Positions 51,435 to 61,133 are shown, counted from the stretch's first letter. The stretch is DNA of 64,000 bases from Flavobacterium petrolei (GCF_003314435.2 NZ_QNVY02000001.1:558001-622000); one strand, 5' to 3'. A program made the numbers and translations. The notes: generated by a model from the letters alone, not told the origin.

Positions 51435-52781
51435 TTAATTCTTTTTTCTCCCATTAATAGTTTCAAATAATTCCAGTGCATTTCCATCAGTCAAAAGAGA
51501 CACATAATGACAAATATGCAGTAATCTTCCGTAAAGATTATCTTTTTCCAAATGGTGTTTCTCAGGCAACATTTTCAGAATTAAAGAGTCGTAATTAGAC
51601 GCATTTCCATTGTATTTATTATTAAAAGCCGTTATGAATTTATCCAACAACGTTTGAATAATCTGATAACCTACGATTTCTTTCTCAATGACTTCACGGC
51701 TTTGGTAAATATTATCAACGCTAATCTTGATAATATCATCCATCTGGGCTTTGTACTTACTTTTGTCCATTATGGCAAAAGGAAATTTTCCGTTCAGTAT
51801 TAACGTTTCATTTTCGACAAATACTTTTACAGCATCATTGATTAAACTTCCAATAGCCAAAGCGCGCAAATAACTAATGCGATCTTCTTTGGTTTCCAAA
51901 GTTTTGTATTTAGATGTATCAATACTGTCTTTTACCAATTTTATTAAATATTCCAACGCAAAATCTTCAGAAACTAATCCTAAATTGATGCCATCTTCAA
52001 AATCAATAATAGTGTAACAAATATCATCCGCCGCTTCTACTAAATATGCCAAAGGATGTCTTTCAAAACCTATATTATCGCCTGATTTATTTGGAATCAA
52101 ACCCATATCTAAAGCTACATCTTGAAAAAAAGCTTTGTCAGTTTGAAAGAAACCATATTTTTTGTCGGCAATGTCTTTGGTTGGTTTCTTCGGCAAGCTT
52201 TCTTTAGGATACTTCATAAAAGCACCCAAAGTTGCATACGAAATTCGAAGTCCGCCTTCAATTCCGGGACGACTAGCTGTCAATACCGAAAAACCATTCG
52301 CATTTCCTTCAAAATCAATTAAATCTTGCCATTCTTTTGGCGTAAGCTGGTCTTTGTATTGTTGTCCTTTTCCAATGGAAAAATACTCTCCAATCGCTTT
52401 TTCACCGGAATGTCCAAAAGGCGGATTCCCAATATCATGAGCCAAAGATGCCGCAGCAACAATAGCACCAAAATCATTCATATGATAACCGTGAACTTCT
52501 TTTAAATGCGGATATTTTTCGATGATTTTCTTACCCACCAATCGCCCCAAAGAACGACCCACAACCGAAACTTCTAAACTATGAGTCAATCGGGTGTGTA
52601 CGAAATCAGTTTTTGATAACGGAATAACTTGTGTTTTATCCTGTAAACTTCTAAAAGCGGCCGAGAAAATGATACGGTCATAATCCACCTCAAAACCCAA
52701 GCGGGTATCGTCTTGTTCTACACGTAATCTTTTGCCTTTGTCGCCTTGTCGTTTTAGTGATAAAAGTTGTTCCCAGTTCAT
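51435..52781 (-). CDS. dgt: Deoxyguanosinetriphosphate triphosphohydrolase (dGTPase)
   Basis: HD-domain enzyme that removes triphosphate from dGTP (or other dNTPs). The 448-residue protein begins MNWEQLLSLKRQGDK; I took the second of two adjacent ATG codons, since a longer upstream frame lacks family sequence. The HD motif is complete: RLTHSLEV, LAHDIGNPPFGHSGE (His-Asp) and the later EAADDICYTIIDFEDG. Balances dNTP pools with nrdBA and dCMP deaminase in the same region. Converges on the DUF3078 gene with a 3-base gap. Confidence 0.94.
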   Translation of the reverse strand: MNWEQLLSLKRQGDKGKRLRVEQDDTRLGFEVDYDRIIFSAAFRSLQDKTQVIPLSKTDFVHTRLTHSLEVSVVGRSLGRLVGKKIIEKYPHLKEVHGYHMNDFGAIVAAASLAHDIGNPPFGHSGEKAIGEYFSIGKGQQYKDQLTPKEWQDLIDFEGNANGFSVLTASRPGIEGGLRISYATLGAFMKYPKESLPKKPTKDIADKKYGFFQTDKAFFQDVALDMGLIPNKSGDNIGFERHPLAYLVEAADDICYTIIDFEDGINLGLVSEDFALEYLIKLVKDSIDTSKYKTLETKEDRISYLRALAIGSLINDAVKVFVENETLILNGKFPFAIMDKSKYKAQMDDIIKISVDNIYQSREVIEKEIVGYQIIQTLLDKFITAFNNKYNGNASNYDSLILKMLPEKHHLEKDNLYGRLLHICHYVSLLTDGNALELFETINGRKKN

Positions 52782-52840
52782 CATTTTATTTTTGGTATTT
52801 AGAAGGAGCGAATATAAAGAAAAGGATGTGTTTAAAAACA

Positions 52841-52869
52841 AAAAAGCAGTCTAAATGACTGCTTTTTTT
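52841..52869 (-). terminator. Terminator of the RDD gene
   Basis: AAAAAGCAGTC pairs with GACTGCTTTTT around a 5-base loop; T runs on both strands. Confidence 0.8.
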
Positions 52870-52884
52870 ATCTTTTCTATTTCT

Positions 52885-53361
52885 TTATTCTTCAGAAAAC
52901 AATTTCTTTTTGGCTATAAAATTATGCTTTTTCACCACATAAGTAACCGATAATGTATCATGCCATCCTCGCTCAGCAGTTAAAAAAGAAAAAGGCTCAA
53001 AAGGAATTAATCTAGAAATTGTTCGCACAATTATACTTTTCATATTGGGTCTTGAACCTTCATGCTTTACAACCATTGTTTTCGTGAAATACTTCCCGAA
53101 GGTTCTGGAAAAATACATTTCAGTTATTAAATAATAAAAAAACAAGATGACAAGTCCAAAAAAGAAACTTTCAACTACGCTTAATGAGGAAACCCAATTT
53201 GATGCTGTATCACTTTTCGTTAAATCTCCAATTAGAATTATGGTCGTACCAATACTGATTTCGATAACATAAATTATAAATAAATCAATAACGAAATTCA
53301 GTAGACGTTGGCCTTTGGAAGCTAGTAAATCATCAGTAACAGTAAATTTTATATTTTCCAT
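52885..53361 (-). CDS. RDD family membrane protein
   Basis: Small inner-membrane protein of 158 residues. It has the N-terminal RDD signature in LASKGQRLLNFVIDLFIIYV (Arg19 and Asp25 region), two to three membrane helices and the C-terminal SRTFGKYFTKTMVV segment typical of the family. RDD proteins have been linked to transport or stress; the role here is open. Monocistronic, with a terminator after it. Confidence 0.88.
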   Translation of the reverse strand: MENIKFTVTDDLLASKGQRLLNFVIDLFIIYVIEISIGTTIILIGDLTKSDTASNWVSSLSVVESFFFGLVILFFYYLITEMYFSRTFGKYFTKTMVVKHEGSRPNMKSIIVRTISRLIPFEPFSFLTAERGWHDTLSVTYVVKKHNFIAKKKLFSEE

Positions 53362-53450
53362 GGCATTTAGTATAAAAGGATTGTTTAAAGTGTGAATTAT
53401 CTCAAATATAGTGAATTATTTACAAATTTAGACTGTTAGCTCTAGGTAAT

Positions 53451-53579
53451 TAGCCCCGATTGAAGTGAAAATCCTTTTTTGCGCGCCTTTTCGGCGAATA
53501 AAAAGATTACCTCAATTTACTGTTATTTCCATAGGAGTTCAGTGAATTTCATTTGTAACGGAAAGCGGGAGATAGCTCC
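53451..53579 (-). repeat. Dispersed hairpin repeat, copy D (longer form)
   Basis: In the + direction it starts TAGCCCCGATTG, has ATCCTTTTTT and AAAAAGAT flanking an inner GCGCC/GGCG stem, then an extra 50-base segment before ending GATAGCTCC. It lies between the RDD gene and a 41-codon small ORF. Confidence 0.75.
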
Positions 53580-53581
53580 AA

Positions 53582-53617
53582 AAAAAAAGCAGCTATCGTT
53601 ACAATAGCTGCTTTTCA
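53582..53617 (-). terminator. Terminator of the 41-codon small ORF
   Basis: AAAAGCAGCTA pairs with TAGCTGCTTTT around a 9-base loop; eight T residues follow on the minus strand, starting 5 bases after the small ORF's stop codon. Confidence 0.8.
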
Positions 53618-53620
53618 AAT

Positions 53621-53746
53621 TTAAATGCTTTTTTTAATTCGAATTTTAAAACAACTTCCGTCAGTTTTACAAATTCTTCTACCATTTCTCGTTGTGATAC
53701 ATTTTCTGAAAATGTAATCACAACCTTCATCCGTTTTTGGAATCAT
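53621..53746 (-). CDS. Small Cys-rich basic protein (41 residues), not usually called
   Basis: A 41-residue product starting MIPKTDEGCDYIFRKC, with cysteines at 9, 16, 26 and 32 and basic ends (KIRIKKSI). The spacing C-x6-C-x9-C-x5-C suggests a metal site or disulfides. The YIFRKxITTRNGRRI block resembles small Bacteroidota proteins that I remember only loosely. A strong terminator follows 5 bases after the stop, which supports a real transcript. No clear promoter was found. Function unknown. Confidence 0.5.
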   Translation of the reverse strand: MIPKTDEGCDYIFRKCITTRNGRRICKTDGSCFKIRIKKSI

Positions 53747-53876
53747 AATTGAAAATATTAAAATTTAACAATAAAGAAGTCCTTTTTTTTACCAAAATAT
53801 TTTATATTTGGAGTGTTATATCAAATACATATTTGGCTATAGAATAGAACTTCAATTCTATTATCTATAATTAATT

Positions 53877-53914
53877 AAAAAAAGGCTTCAACTCGAATTG
53901 AAGCCTTTTTTATT
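53877..53914 (-). terminator. Terminator of nrdA
   Basis: AAAAGGCTTCAA pairs with TTGAAGCCTTTT around a short loop, with T runs in both directions. Confidence 0.88.
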
Positions 53915-53918
53915 TTAT

Positions 53919-56333
53919 TTAACTCCCACACATTTCACATTCGTCTGGACCAGCATTTTTAGACAATTCTAGCATCGCTCTATATTCATCGGCAGTCATT
54001 TCTACTGCTTCTGCAACTGCAGGAACAGCGATTGATTGCTCTTTGATTTCGATTGGCTCTGCTTTTTTATCATTGTTCAATGTAAATTTAATCGCATCCA
54101 CCGCAGCTTTTGTTCTTAAATAATACATTCCCGTTTTCAATCCGGATTGCCAAGCGTAGAAGTGCATAGATGTCAATTTAGAATAATTGGCATTTTGCAT
54201 AAACAAATTCAACGATTGTGATTGATCTACAAAATAACCACGTTGACGTGACATATCGATAATGTCTTTCATAGACATTTCCCAAACGGTTTTGTATAAT
54301 TCTTTCAAGTCTTGCGGAATATTAAGTGCTTGAACTGAACCGTTGTTACGCATTAATTCTTGTTTCAAGTTTTCGTTCCACAAACCACGTTCCACTAAAT
54401 CGTGCAACAAGTGTTTGTTTACCACAATAAATTCACCTGAAAGTACTCTTCTCGTGTAAATATTAGAAGTGTATGGTTCGAATGCTTCGTTGTTACCCAA
54501 AATTTGTGAAGTCGAAGCCGTTGGCATTGGCGCCACTAATAATGAGTTTCTTACTCCGTGTTCCATTACTTCTTTTCTCAATGAAGTCCAGTCCCAACGT
54601 CCTGATAATTCCTCATCTTTCAATCCCCAAAGGTTATATTGAAATTCCCCTTGTGAAATTGGCGAACCTTCAAAACTAGAATAAGGACCTTCTTCTTTGG
54701 CCATTTCCATCGATGCGGTTACAGCTGCAAAATATAAGGTTTCAAAAATTTCCTGATTCAGTTTTTTCGCTTCGTCGCTCGTAAACGGCAAACGCAACAT
54801 GATGAAAGCATCAGCTAATCCTTGCACTCCAAGGCCAATTGGTCTGTGGCGTTTATTAGAATTTTCTCCTTCAATTACCGGATAATAATTCCTGTCAATT
54901 ACTTTATTTAAGTTTCTGGTTACTCGTTTGGTAACGGTATACAACAATTCATGATTGAATTTTTTGTTTTCAACAAACATTGGTAACGAAAGTGAAGCCA
55001 AGTTACAAACCGCAATTTCATCTTTAGAAGTGAATTCCATAATCTCCGTACACAAATTCGAAGAACGAATGGTACCCAGATTTTTTTGGTTTGATTTTCT
55101 GTTCGCCGCATCTTTGTACAACATGTAAGGAGTTCCAGTTTCAATTTGCGATTCTAGGATTTTCTCCCACAATTCATGCGCTTTGATGGTTTTTCTACCT
55201 TTTCCACGTTTCTCGTAATCAATGTACATTGCTTCAAATTCTTCGCCATACACATCATACAATCCTGGACATTCATTAGGACACATCAAGGTCCAATAAC
55301 TGTCTTCCTGCACACGTTTCATGAATAAATCCGAAGTCCACATCGCGAAGAACAAATCTCTCGCACGCATTTCTTCTTTTCCAGTATTCTTTTTCAAGTC
55401 CAGGAATTCAAAGATATCCGCATGCCAAGTTTCGATATAAATAGCAAAACTTCCTTTACGTTTACCTCCACCTTGATCTACATATCTTGCAGTATCATTG
55501 AAAACTCTTAACATAGGAACAATTCCGTTAGACGTTCCGTTTGTTCCACGAATATAAGAACCAGTCGCTCTTACATTGTGAATAGAAAGCCCAATTCCAC
55601 CCGCTGATTGCGAGATTTTAGCCGTTTGTTTCAACGTATCATAAATCCCGTCAATACTATCGTCTTGCATCGCCAAAAGGAAACAAGAAGACATTTGAGG
55701 TTTCGGTGTTCCGGCATTAAACAATGTAGGAGTTGCATGCGTAAAGAACTTTTTCGACATTAAATCGTAGGTTTCAATCACCGATTTCAAATCGTCTAAG
55801 TGAATTCCAACAGAAACACGCATCAACATGTGCTGTGGACGCTCCACGATTTTACCGTTTATTTTTAGCAAGTACGATCTTTCTAAGGTTTTAAAACCAA
55901 AATAATCGTAGTTAAAATCTCTATTGTATATAATATGGGAATCTAAAAATTCCGCGTTATCCATAATCACTTTATGCACTTCCTCAGAAAGTAACGGTGC
56001 ATATTGACCATTTCTTGGGTTTACATAATTGAACATATCATTCATCGTTTCCGAAAATGATTTTTTAGTATTCGAATGTAAATTTGAGATTGCAATACGA
56101 GCAGCTAACTGTGCATAATCCGGATGCGCAATAGTCATTGACGCAGCAGTTTCGGCAGCAAGATTATCCAATTCCGATGTCGACACACCATCATAAAGTC
56201 CTTCAATTACGCGCATTGCCACTTTCACGGCATCAACCAAGTCATTCAAACCGTAGCATAGTTTTTTAATTCTATCCGTGATTTTGTCGAACATTACCGG
56301 CTCTTTGTGGCCATCTCTCTTAATTACATACAT
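53919..56333 (-). CDS. nrdA: Ribonucleoside-diphosphate reductase alpha subunit (class Ia)
   Basis: Catalytic subunit making deoxynucleotides, 804 residues. An N-terminal ATP-cone (about 1-92, [18 protein letters not shown]) allows dATP feedback. Active-site residues are present: SSCFLLA (redox Cys), NLCTEIMEF (Asn, radical Cys, Glu) and [10 protein letters not shown] (second redox Cys). The C-terminus has the shuttle pair CEMC in DECEMCGS. A proline-free Ala/Val-rich linker precedes it. It follows nrdB after 300 bases that contain a dispersed repeat. Confidence 0.97.
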   Translation of the reverse strand: MYVIKRDGHKEPVMFDKITDRIKKLCYGLNDLVDAVKVAMRVIEGLYDGVSTSELDNLAAETAASMTIAHPDYAQLAARIAISNLHSNTKKSFSETMNDMFNYVNPRNGQYAPLLSEEVHKVIMDNAEFLDSHIIYNRDFNYDYFGFKTLERSYLLKINGKIVERPQHMLMRVSVGIHLDDLKSVIETYDLMSKKFFTHATPTLFNAGTPKPQMSSCFLLAMQDDSIDGIYDTLKQTAKISQSAGGIGLSIHNVRATGSYIRGTNGTSNGIVPMLRVFNDTARYVDQGGGKRKGSFAIYIETWHADIFEFLDLKKNTGKEEMRARDLFFAMWTSDLFMKRVQEDSYWTLMCPNECPGLYDVYGEEFEAMYIDYEKRGKGRKTIKAHELWEKILESQIETGTPYMLYKDAANRKSNQKNLGTIRSSNLCTEIMEFTSKDEIAVCNLASLSLPMFVENKKFNHELLYTVTKRVTRNLNKVIDRNYYPVIEGENSNKRHRPIGLGVQGLADAFIMLRLPFTSDEAKKLNQEIFETLYFAAVTASMEMAKEEGPYSSFEGSPISQGEFQYNLWGLKDEELSGRWDWTSLRKEVMEHGVRNSLLVAPMPTASTSQILGNNEAFEPYTSNIYTRRVLSGEFIVVNKHLLHDLVERGLWNENLKQELMRNNGSVQALNIPQDLKELYKTVWEMSMKDIIDMSRQRGYFVDQSQSLNLFMQNANYSKLTSMHFYAWQSGLKTGMYYLRTKAAVDAIKFTLNNDKKAEPIEIKEQSIAVPAVAEAVEMTADEYRAMLELSKNAGPDECEMCGS

Positions 56334-56633
56334 ACTTTTGTTTGTTTTTTAAAACAGAAAATCCCTTCACTGTTTTTCGTTATTTGTAAATTATACTGAA
56401 CCTGTTTCAGCATCTTTTTTTTGGAGCTTTTCCAGCTATCCATTGCAATCTTTTTATTTTTTAAAGAAAAAAATAAAAAGGATTTTCATTACTATCTGGG
56501 CTAATCAGCATCTGAAACATAAAAAAATCAGTAAATCATTTAAGATTTAAAAAATTAAAATGTTTCTTTAACATCAACCCTTTTAGATAAATTAAAAGTT
56601 GATGAACCTTAATTCCTTAATGGTTTAAAAAAA
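56334..56633. other. 300-base gap between nrdB and nrdA
   Basis: It contains copy B of the dispersed repeat (56423-56503). The rest is AT-rich. I see no clear promoter for nrdA or terminator for nrdB, so the two may still be cotranscribed through the repeat. Confidence 0.5.
56423..56503 (+). repeat. Dispersed hairpin repeat, copy B
   Basis: Same orientation as copy A: starts GGAGCTTT and ends CTGGGCTA. The core ATCTTTTTATTTTTT pairs with AAAAAATAAAAAGGAT. It differs from copy A at paired positions but keeps pairing. Confidence 0.8.
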
Positions 56634-57611
56634 TCAAAAATCAGCGTCAAAAGATATTTTCTGAGCATCCTCATCGGTATTCATAACACCTGCTTTTTGA
56701 TATTCGGCCACTTTCTTTTCAAAGAAGTTTGTTTTTCCTTGAAGTGAAATCATATCCATAAAATCAAACGGATTTGTAGTATTGTATTCTCTTTCGCAAC
56801 CTAATTCGACCAATAATCTATCAGCAACAAATTCTAAATATTGCGTCATCAATACCGCATTCATCCCTATCAAACTCACTGGAAGCGATTCGGTGATAAA
56901 TTCTCTTTCAATATTCAAAGCGTCTACAATGATACTTCTGATTCTTTCTTTTGGCACTTTATTTACCAAGTGGTGGTTGTGTAAATGCACCGCAAAATCA
57001 CAGTGAACCCCTTCATCACGCGAAATCAATTCGTTAGAAAATGTCAATCCTGGCATTAATCCACGTTTTTTCAACCAGTAAATAGAACAAAATGCTCCCG
57101 AAAAGAAAATTCCTTCCACCGCTGCAAAAGCAATCAAACGTTCTGCAAACGAATCTGATTCAATCCATTTCAAAGCCCAATCCGCTTTTTTCTTAATTGC
57201 CGGAAAAACTTCTAACGCATTGAACAATTCATCTTTCTCCACTTCATCTTTCACATAAGTATCAATCAATAACGAATACGTTTCACTGTGAATGTTTTCC
57301 ATCATGATTTGGAACCCGTAAAAGAATTTTGCTTCTGCATATTGCACTTCGTTCACAAAATTCTCAGCTAGATTTTCATTTACAATTCCATCTGACGCTG
57401 CGAAAAATGCCAAAATGTGTTTTACAAAATAACGCTCATCTTCCGAAAGTTTGTTATTCCAGTCATTTAAATCTTGTGACAAATCGATTTCTTCAGCAGT
57501 CCAGAAACTGGCTTCCATACTTTTATAAAATTCCCAAATATCATGGTGTTTGATTGGAAAAATCACGAAACGATTTTTATTCTCTTGTAAAATTGGTTCA
57601 AGTTGTGCCAT
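56634..57611 (-). CDS. nrdB: Ribonucleoside-diphosphate reductase beta subunit (class Ia)
   Basis: Radical-generating subunit, 325 residues, ferritin-like fold. Iron ligands and radical site are conserved: Asp in [11 protein letters not shown], Glu and His in [13 protein letters not shown], with the Tyr aligning to the radical Tyr122 of E. coli, and later [14 protein letters not shown]. The C-terminus ends in SFDADF, the tail that docks on NrdA. Upstream lies a perfect DnaA box at 57706-57714. Confidence 0.96.
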   Translation of the reverse strand: MAQLEPILQENKNRFVIFPIKHHDIWEFYKSMEASFWTAEEIDLSQDLNDWNNKLSEDERYFVKHILAFFAASDGIVNENLAENFVNEVQYAEAKFFYGFQIMMENIHSETYSLLIDTYVKDEVEKDELFNALEVFPAIKKKADWALKWIESDSFAERLIAFAAVEGIFFSGAFCSIYWLKKRGLMPGLTFSNELISRDEGVHCDFAVHLHNHHLVNKVPKERIRSIIVDALNIEREFITESLPVSLIGMNAVLMTQYLEFVADRLLVELGCEREYNTTNPFDFMDMISLQGKTNFFEKKVAEYQKAGVMNTDEDAQKISFDADF

Positions 57612-57705
57612 TATAGTAGTTTGTTTTTTTTGAAATTTTAACGAAATAAATTCCGTTTTGAGAGTTACAAAGATTGCGAAATATTGATGAAATTAAAAGC
57701 CAAAC

Positions 57706-57714
57706 TTATCCACA
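57706..57714 (+). promoter_or_regulatory. DnaA-box sequence upstream of nrdB
   Basis: TTATCCACA, an exact match to the consensus DnaA box, 95 bases upstream of the nrdB start. In E. coli, DnaA regulates nrdAB; here the role is inferred from position only. Confidence 0.5.
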
Positions 57715-57863
57715 ATAAGCCATAGTTTTTAACAAAAGGAAAAATAAATAGATTTTATATTCAAATTATAAAAAACTGTAAATCAGTTTATTAAAATCTA
57801 AAAAATAGTGTAAAGTACTGTAAAATATAGGATTTTTAAAATAGAAAACAAGATTTTTTTATT

Positions 57864-58439
57864 CTATTTTGAATTATTTTTATGTTCCTCGGCAACTGTC
57901 TCAAGCTCGGCATACCAATCCTCTCCAAACCTTCTTACTAAAGCTTCTTTGACAAATTTATAAACCGGAACTTCTAACTCCTGACCTAAAGAACACGCTG
58001 GATCACAAATATCCCATTTGTCATAATTAACAGCGGCAAATTCCGTAAAATCTTTCACACGCACAGGATAAAGATGACAAGAAACCGGTTTTTTCCAGTC
58101 GATTATTCCTTGGTTGTACGCTTGTTCGATACCGCATAAAGCCGTTTTACCATCAAAAATTACGTAAGCGCAATCTTTATCATCGATTAATGGTGTTTCA
58201 AGATCACCATCGGTTCCTTTGACCCAAGTTCCTTGCGCTTCAATAGCAGCAATTCCCTGCTTGCGCAAAAAGGGTTTGACCTTTGGATAAATAGATTCGA
58301 GGATTTTAGTTTCCTCCAAACTTAATGGCGCTCCAGCGTCGCCGTCTACACAGCAAGCGCCTTTACAAGCGGTCAAATTGCAAACAAAATCTTTTTCGAG
58401 TAAGTCTTCTGAGACGATGGTTTTTCCTAGTTGAAACAT
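57864..58439 (-). CDS. DUF3109 family cysteine-rich protein
   Basis: A 191-residue cytoplasmic protein of a Bacteroidota family with unknown function. The N-terminal Cys cluster CNLTACKGACCVDGDAG (about 20-36) and further Cys in DKDCAYVIFDG, LCGIEQ, SCHLYPVR and CDPACSLG suggest a bound metal or Fe-S cluster, as in YkgJ-type zinc/iron-chelating proteins. I start at the ATG of 58439 (MFQLGKT); an earlier ATG at 58466 precedes the -7 box. Monocistronic. Confidence 0.85.
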   Translation of the reverse strand: MFQLGKTIVSEDLLEKDFVCNLTACKGACCVDGDAGAPLSLEETKILESIYPKVKPFLRKQGIAAIEAQGTWVKGTDGDLETPLIDDKDCAYVIFDGKTALCGIEQAYNQGIIDWKKPVSCHLYPVRVKDFTEFAAVNYDKWDICDPACSLGQELEVPVYKFVKEALVRRFGEDWYAELETVAEEHKNNSK

Positions 58440-58443
58440 TTTG

Positions 58444-58451
58444 CAAAGGTA
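58444..58451 (-). promoter_or_regulatory. -7 box of the DUF3109 gene
   Basis: TACCTTTG on the minus strand, only 4 bases before the chosen ATG, implying a leaderless or nearly leaderless mRNA. Confidence 0.45.
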
Positions 58452-58525
58452 TTCAAAGAAATTCAAAAAAGCACCTCAGCAAATCATAAAATTCGAAAAC
58501 AAAATAGAAGAAATTAAAAAATAAT

Positions 58526-59344
58526 TTACATGAATTTATAGTCTGATTTTAGAAATTCACGAGAATTTTTTTCTAAAACAACACATTTCATGGTGGTGAT
58601 CTTTCCTTTATCTTTCAAGTCTTTCATACTCATTGTCATCATCAAAGGTCGGTCTCCGGTTTTAAAATAGCGTTTTAAAACATCCGGAGTTTTCTGTCTT
58701 TGCTGAGATCTAAACATATCCGAAAAACTCACTTTGGCCTCATTTGTATAATAAAATACCATCACATAATCCGTACTTGTGGCTTCAATTCCCTTACAAC
58801 TATAACCCATAATTATTTTATTGGGTAGCGACCTGTATGAAAATCCGTCACTTTGATTTTCTTTTGATGTCATTTCGGAGTAATCAAGCATTTTAGAAGC
58901 CATAGCAACCTTTTCTTTTTCTTGTTCAAAAGCAGTAATCATCAACTTATTTCTGCTGTCAATTACCATAAACATCTCACCTGATTCTCCCATTTTGAAA
59001 CCAAAATATTCCGCATTAGGCTCTAAAAAATAATCCATAATCATCGCCTTTTCATTTTCACTCTGAATCTCCAAAGAATATTTCCAACTGAACGAATAAG
59101 AATCCGGAACCAAAGCAGGGTCTACTTTGTTTTTTCCGTACGCCATTGCCATCACATCAGCATTCAATGTTTTATTCATTATTTGCTGCTCCTCTTCGTC
59201 AGTTGTGTCTGTACTTTTATCAACTGCTTTTTGCGTTAGATTATCTTGAATTTTTTTCTGAAATTTTTTCAAAATTTGCGCTTCTGTAGTATTTACAAAA
59301 AGAAACATCAGCACTACACTAAAAACCCATCGTATCGTTTTCAT
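58526..59344 (-). CDS. Exported DUF4412-like protein
   Basis: A 272-residue protein with a signal peptide (about 1-22, ending TEAQ). The body contains SLEIQSENEKAMIMDY, MVIDSRNKLMITAF and GYSCKGIEATSTDYVMVFYY, which fits the DUF4412 family of exported Bacteroidota proteins. A charged helical region (about 23-60) follows the signal. A -7 box at 59368-59375 precedes it. Function unknown. Confidence 0.7.
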   Translation of the reverse strand: MKTIRWVFSVVLMFLFVNTTEAQILKKFQKKIQDNLTQKAVDKSTDTTDEEEQQIMNKTLNADVMAMAYGKNKVDPALVPDSYSFSWKYSLEIQSENEKAMIMDYFLEPNAEYFGFKMGESGEMFMVIDSRNKLMITAFEQEKEKVAMASKMLDYSEMTSKENQSDGFSYRSLPNKIIMGYSCKGIEATSTDYVMVFYYTNEAKVSFSDMFRSQQRQKTPDVLKRYFKTGDRPLMMTMSMKDLKDKGKITTMKCVVLEKNSREFLKSDYKFM

Positions 59345-59367
59345 CGCTGTGAATTTTAAATTAATAA

Positions 59368-59375
59368 CAAATTTA
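59368..59375 (-). promoter_or_regulatory. -7 box of the DUF4412-like gene
   Basis: TAAATTTG on the minus strand, 24 bases upstream of the ATG. Confidence 0.45.
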
Positions 59376-59501
59376 CAAATTGATTATCAGATACTTATAC
59401 TTTTTTAAAAAATAAAAAACACTAATTATTAAATAAAAACAAAGAATGAATTACGTCCATAAATAAAAAATCAACGTAGTCCATAACCAAACTAAATTCT
59501 A

Positions 59502-59509
59502 TACTTTTG
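59502..59509 (+). promoter_or_regulatory. -7 box of the MarC-family gene
   Basis: TACTTTTG on the + strand, 21 bases upstream of the ATG. Confidence 0.5.
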
Positions 59510-59530
59510 CAGTAAACAAACAAGCAAATT

Positions 59531-60106
59531 ATGGAATTCGACATTAGAGAAATAATCACAGTAGGAATGGTACTTTTTGCCGTAATTGACATTGTGGGAT
59601 CGATCCCGATAATTGTTGATTTAAGAGCAAAACACGGACACATTGAATCTGAAAAAGCATCTATTGTTGCCGCTGTAATCATGATTGTTTTCCTTTTTGC
59701 AGGTGAAGAACTTTTAAAACTAATTGGCATCGACGTCAATTCATTTGCAGTTGCAGGATCTTTTGTCTTATTCTTTTTGGCGTTGGAAATGATTTTAGGA
59801 ATCAGGATTTATCGTGATGAAGAAGCCAGTTCCGCCTCCATAGTTCCGTTAGCATTTCCTTTGATTGCCGGCGCCGGGACCATGACAACTTTACTTTCAT
59901 TACGATCGCAGTTTTACACTATTAATATCGTTATTGCCATAATTTTGAACATCATTTTAGTATATATCGTTTTGAAATCTTCTTCTAAAATTGAAAAAAT
60001 GCTAGGAGAGAATGGACTTGGAGTCATCCGCAAGACTTTTGGAGTTGTACTGCTTGCAATTGCTGTTAAATTATTCGCTGCGAATGTTAAAGGTTTGTTT
60101 GTCTAA
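59531..60106 (+). CDS. MarC family integral membrane protein
   Basis: A 191-residue inner-membrane protein with six hydrophobic segments. MarC marks include the first helix with DIVGSIPIIVDL (about 20-31), SFVLFFLALEMILGI, and the motif SIVPLAFPLIAGAGTMTT (about 103-120). Family function is unclear despite the name (multiple antibiotic resistance locus). It heads a run of three + genes with the 66-residue and FAD-binding proteins. Confidence 0.93.
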   Translation: MEFDIREIITVGMVLFAVIDIVGSIPIIVDLRAKHGHIESEKASIVAAVIMIVFLFAGEELLKLIGIDVNSFAVAGSFVLFFLALEMILGIRIYRDEEASSASIVPLAFPLIAGAGTMTTLLSLRSQFYTINIVIAIILNIILVYIVLKSSSKIEKMLGENGLGVIRKTFGVVLLAIAVKLFAANVKGLFV

Positions 60107-60237
60107 ATTAAATTTTCATAAATTTACCCCCTAATTTAATGCTACAAAATTAATTAGATTTTTTATCAATTTCATTCCAATTTAAAAACTACTGTCCCAA
60201 CTATTTTTTTATTTCAAAACAAAAACAATAACGTACT

Positions 60238-60438
60238 ATGAAAATTTTCACTAATATATTGGTGTTTTTAGCAATCGCTCTAATCCTTTTTAATGTTACT
60301 TTGCTGGATTTTAGAAATCCATTTCAAGGAGAAAGTGTAGTTGCTTTTATTGGAATCGCAGCTTCTTTTTGTGCTGTAATGATTCTGTTAATCTTTAGAA
60401 TTTCAAAAAGAATTGAGGAAAAAACTAACGAAAAGTAA
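60238..60438 (+). CDS. Small two-helix membrane protein (66 residues)
   Basis: A 66-residue protein with two hydrophobic segments (about 5-24 and 34-54) and a charged tail (ISKRIEEKTNEK). No known domain recognised. Clean ATG start and coding-like composition; its stop is 5 bases before the FAD-protein start, which suggests cotranscription. Confidence 0.7.
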   Translation: MKIFTNILVFLAIALILFNVTLLDFRNPFQGESVVAFIGIAASFCAVMILLIFRISKRIEEKTNEK

Positions 60439-60443
60439 TCGTT

Positions 60444-61049
60444 TTGTTTGATGTACTTATTTTAGGTGGTGGCGTTTCAGGAATGTCATGTTCACTTGTT
60501 TTAGGTTCTGCCAAAAACAAATCTTTTGTTGCCAATAAAAAAATTGGCATTTTTACTCATCAAAAAACATCTTCTCTTCAAGAAGCATTATTTAACAATG
60601 CATACGGAATTCCTCCGGGAACATTGGGCGCTGATTTGATGAAAGACAGCATCACACATCTTTCAGAAACGTATCCGCACATTGTGCAAATTCCCAATGA
60701 AAAAGTACTTAAAATAGAAGGCAGTTATCCTGAATTTACAGTGACTACTAATAAAAAAAGCTACCAAACGAGTATAATTGCTATTGGAATTGGTTCAGCA
60801 AACACTTTTGCGATCGAAGGTTTAATGGAATATCTAGAACCACATCAAAAATCACTTCCCGAAAAACAACGAATACAACTCAAAAACAACGACCACAAAG
60901 TTGCTGATGGGATTTATGTGATGGGAACTTTAGCTGGCTGGAGAAGTCAACTGGCGATTGCTTCCGGAAGTGGCGCTGCAGTTGCAACAGACATTCTTAC
61001 TTTATGGAATGATGGAATTCAGACTCACGCCCACGACAGTATTCGGTAA
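60444..61049 (+). CDS. Short FAD-dependent pyridine-nucleotide-disulfide oxidoreductase-like protein
   Basis: A 201-residue protein with the FAD dinucleotide fold LILGGGVSGMS (about 5-15) and the C-terminal FAD segment GIYVMGTLAGWRSQLAIASGSGAAVA, as in thioredoxin reductase-like enzymes. The central NADPH domain and the redox CxxC are both missing; the protein is about two thirds of normal length. The start is TTG at 60444, just after the upstream stop; no ATG is available. It may bind FAD without NADPH use. Substrate unknown. Confidence 0.78.
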   Translation: MFDVLILGGGVSGMSCSLVLGSAKNKSFVANKKIGIFTHQKTSSLQEALFNNAYGIPPGTLGADLMKDSITHLSETYPHIVQIPNEKVLKIEGSYPEFTVTTNKKSYQTSIIAIGIGSANTFAIEGLMEYLEPHQKSLPEKQRIQLKNNDHKVADGIYVMGTLAGWRSQLAIASGSGAAVATDILTLWNDGIQTHAHDSIR

Positions 61050-61133
61050 AAAAAATGAATGGATCTTAGTCGTTCAATTCTAAACTATTTATTATCTCCA
61101 TAATATAGAATCCAAATTCTACTATATTCCAGT

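Noticed and set aside
53813..53820. Promoter-like TATATTTG on the + strand
   Set aside because: No + strand gene follows; it reads into the convergent nrdA terminator. Probably chance in AT-rich DNA.
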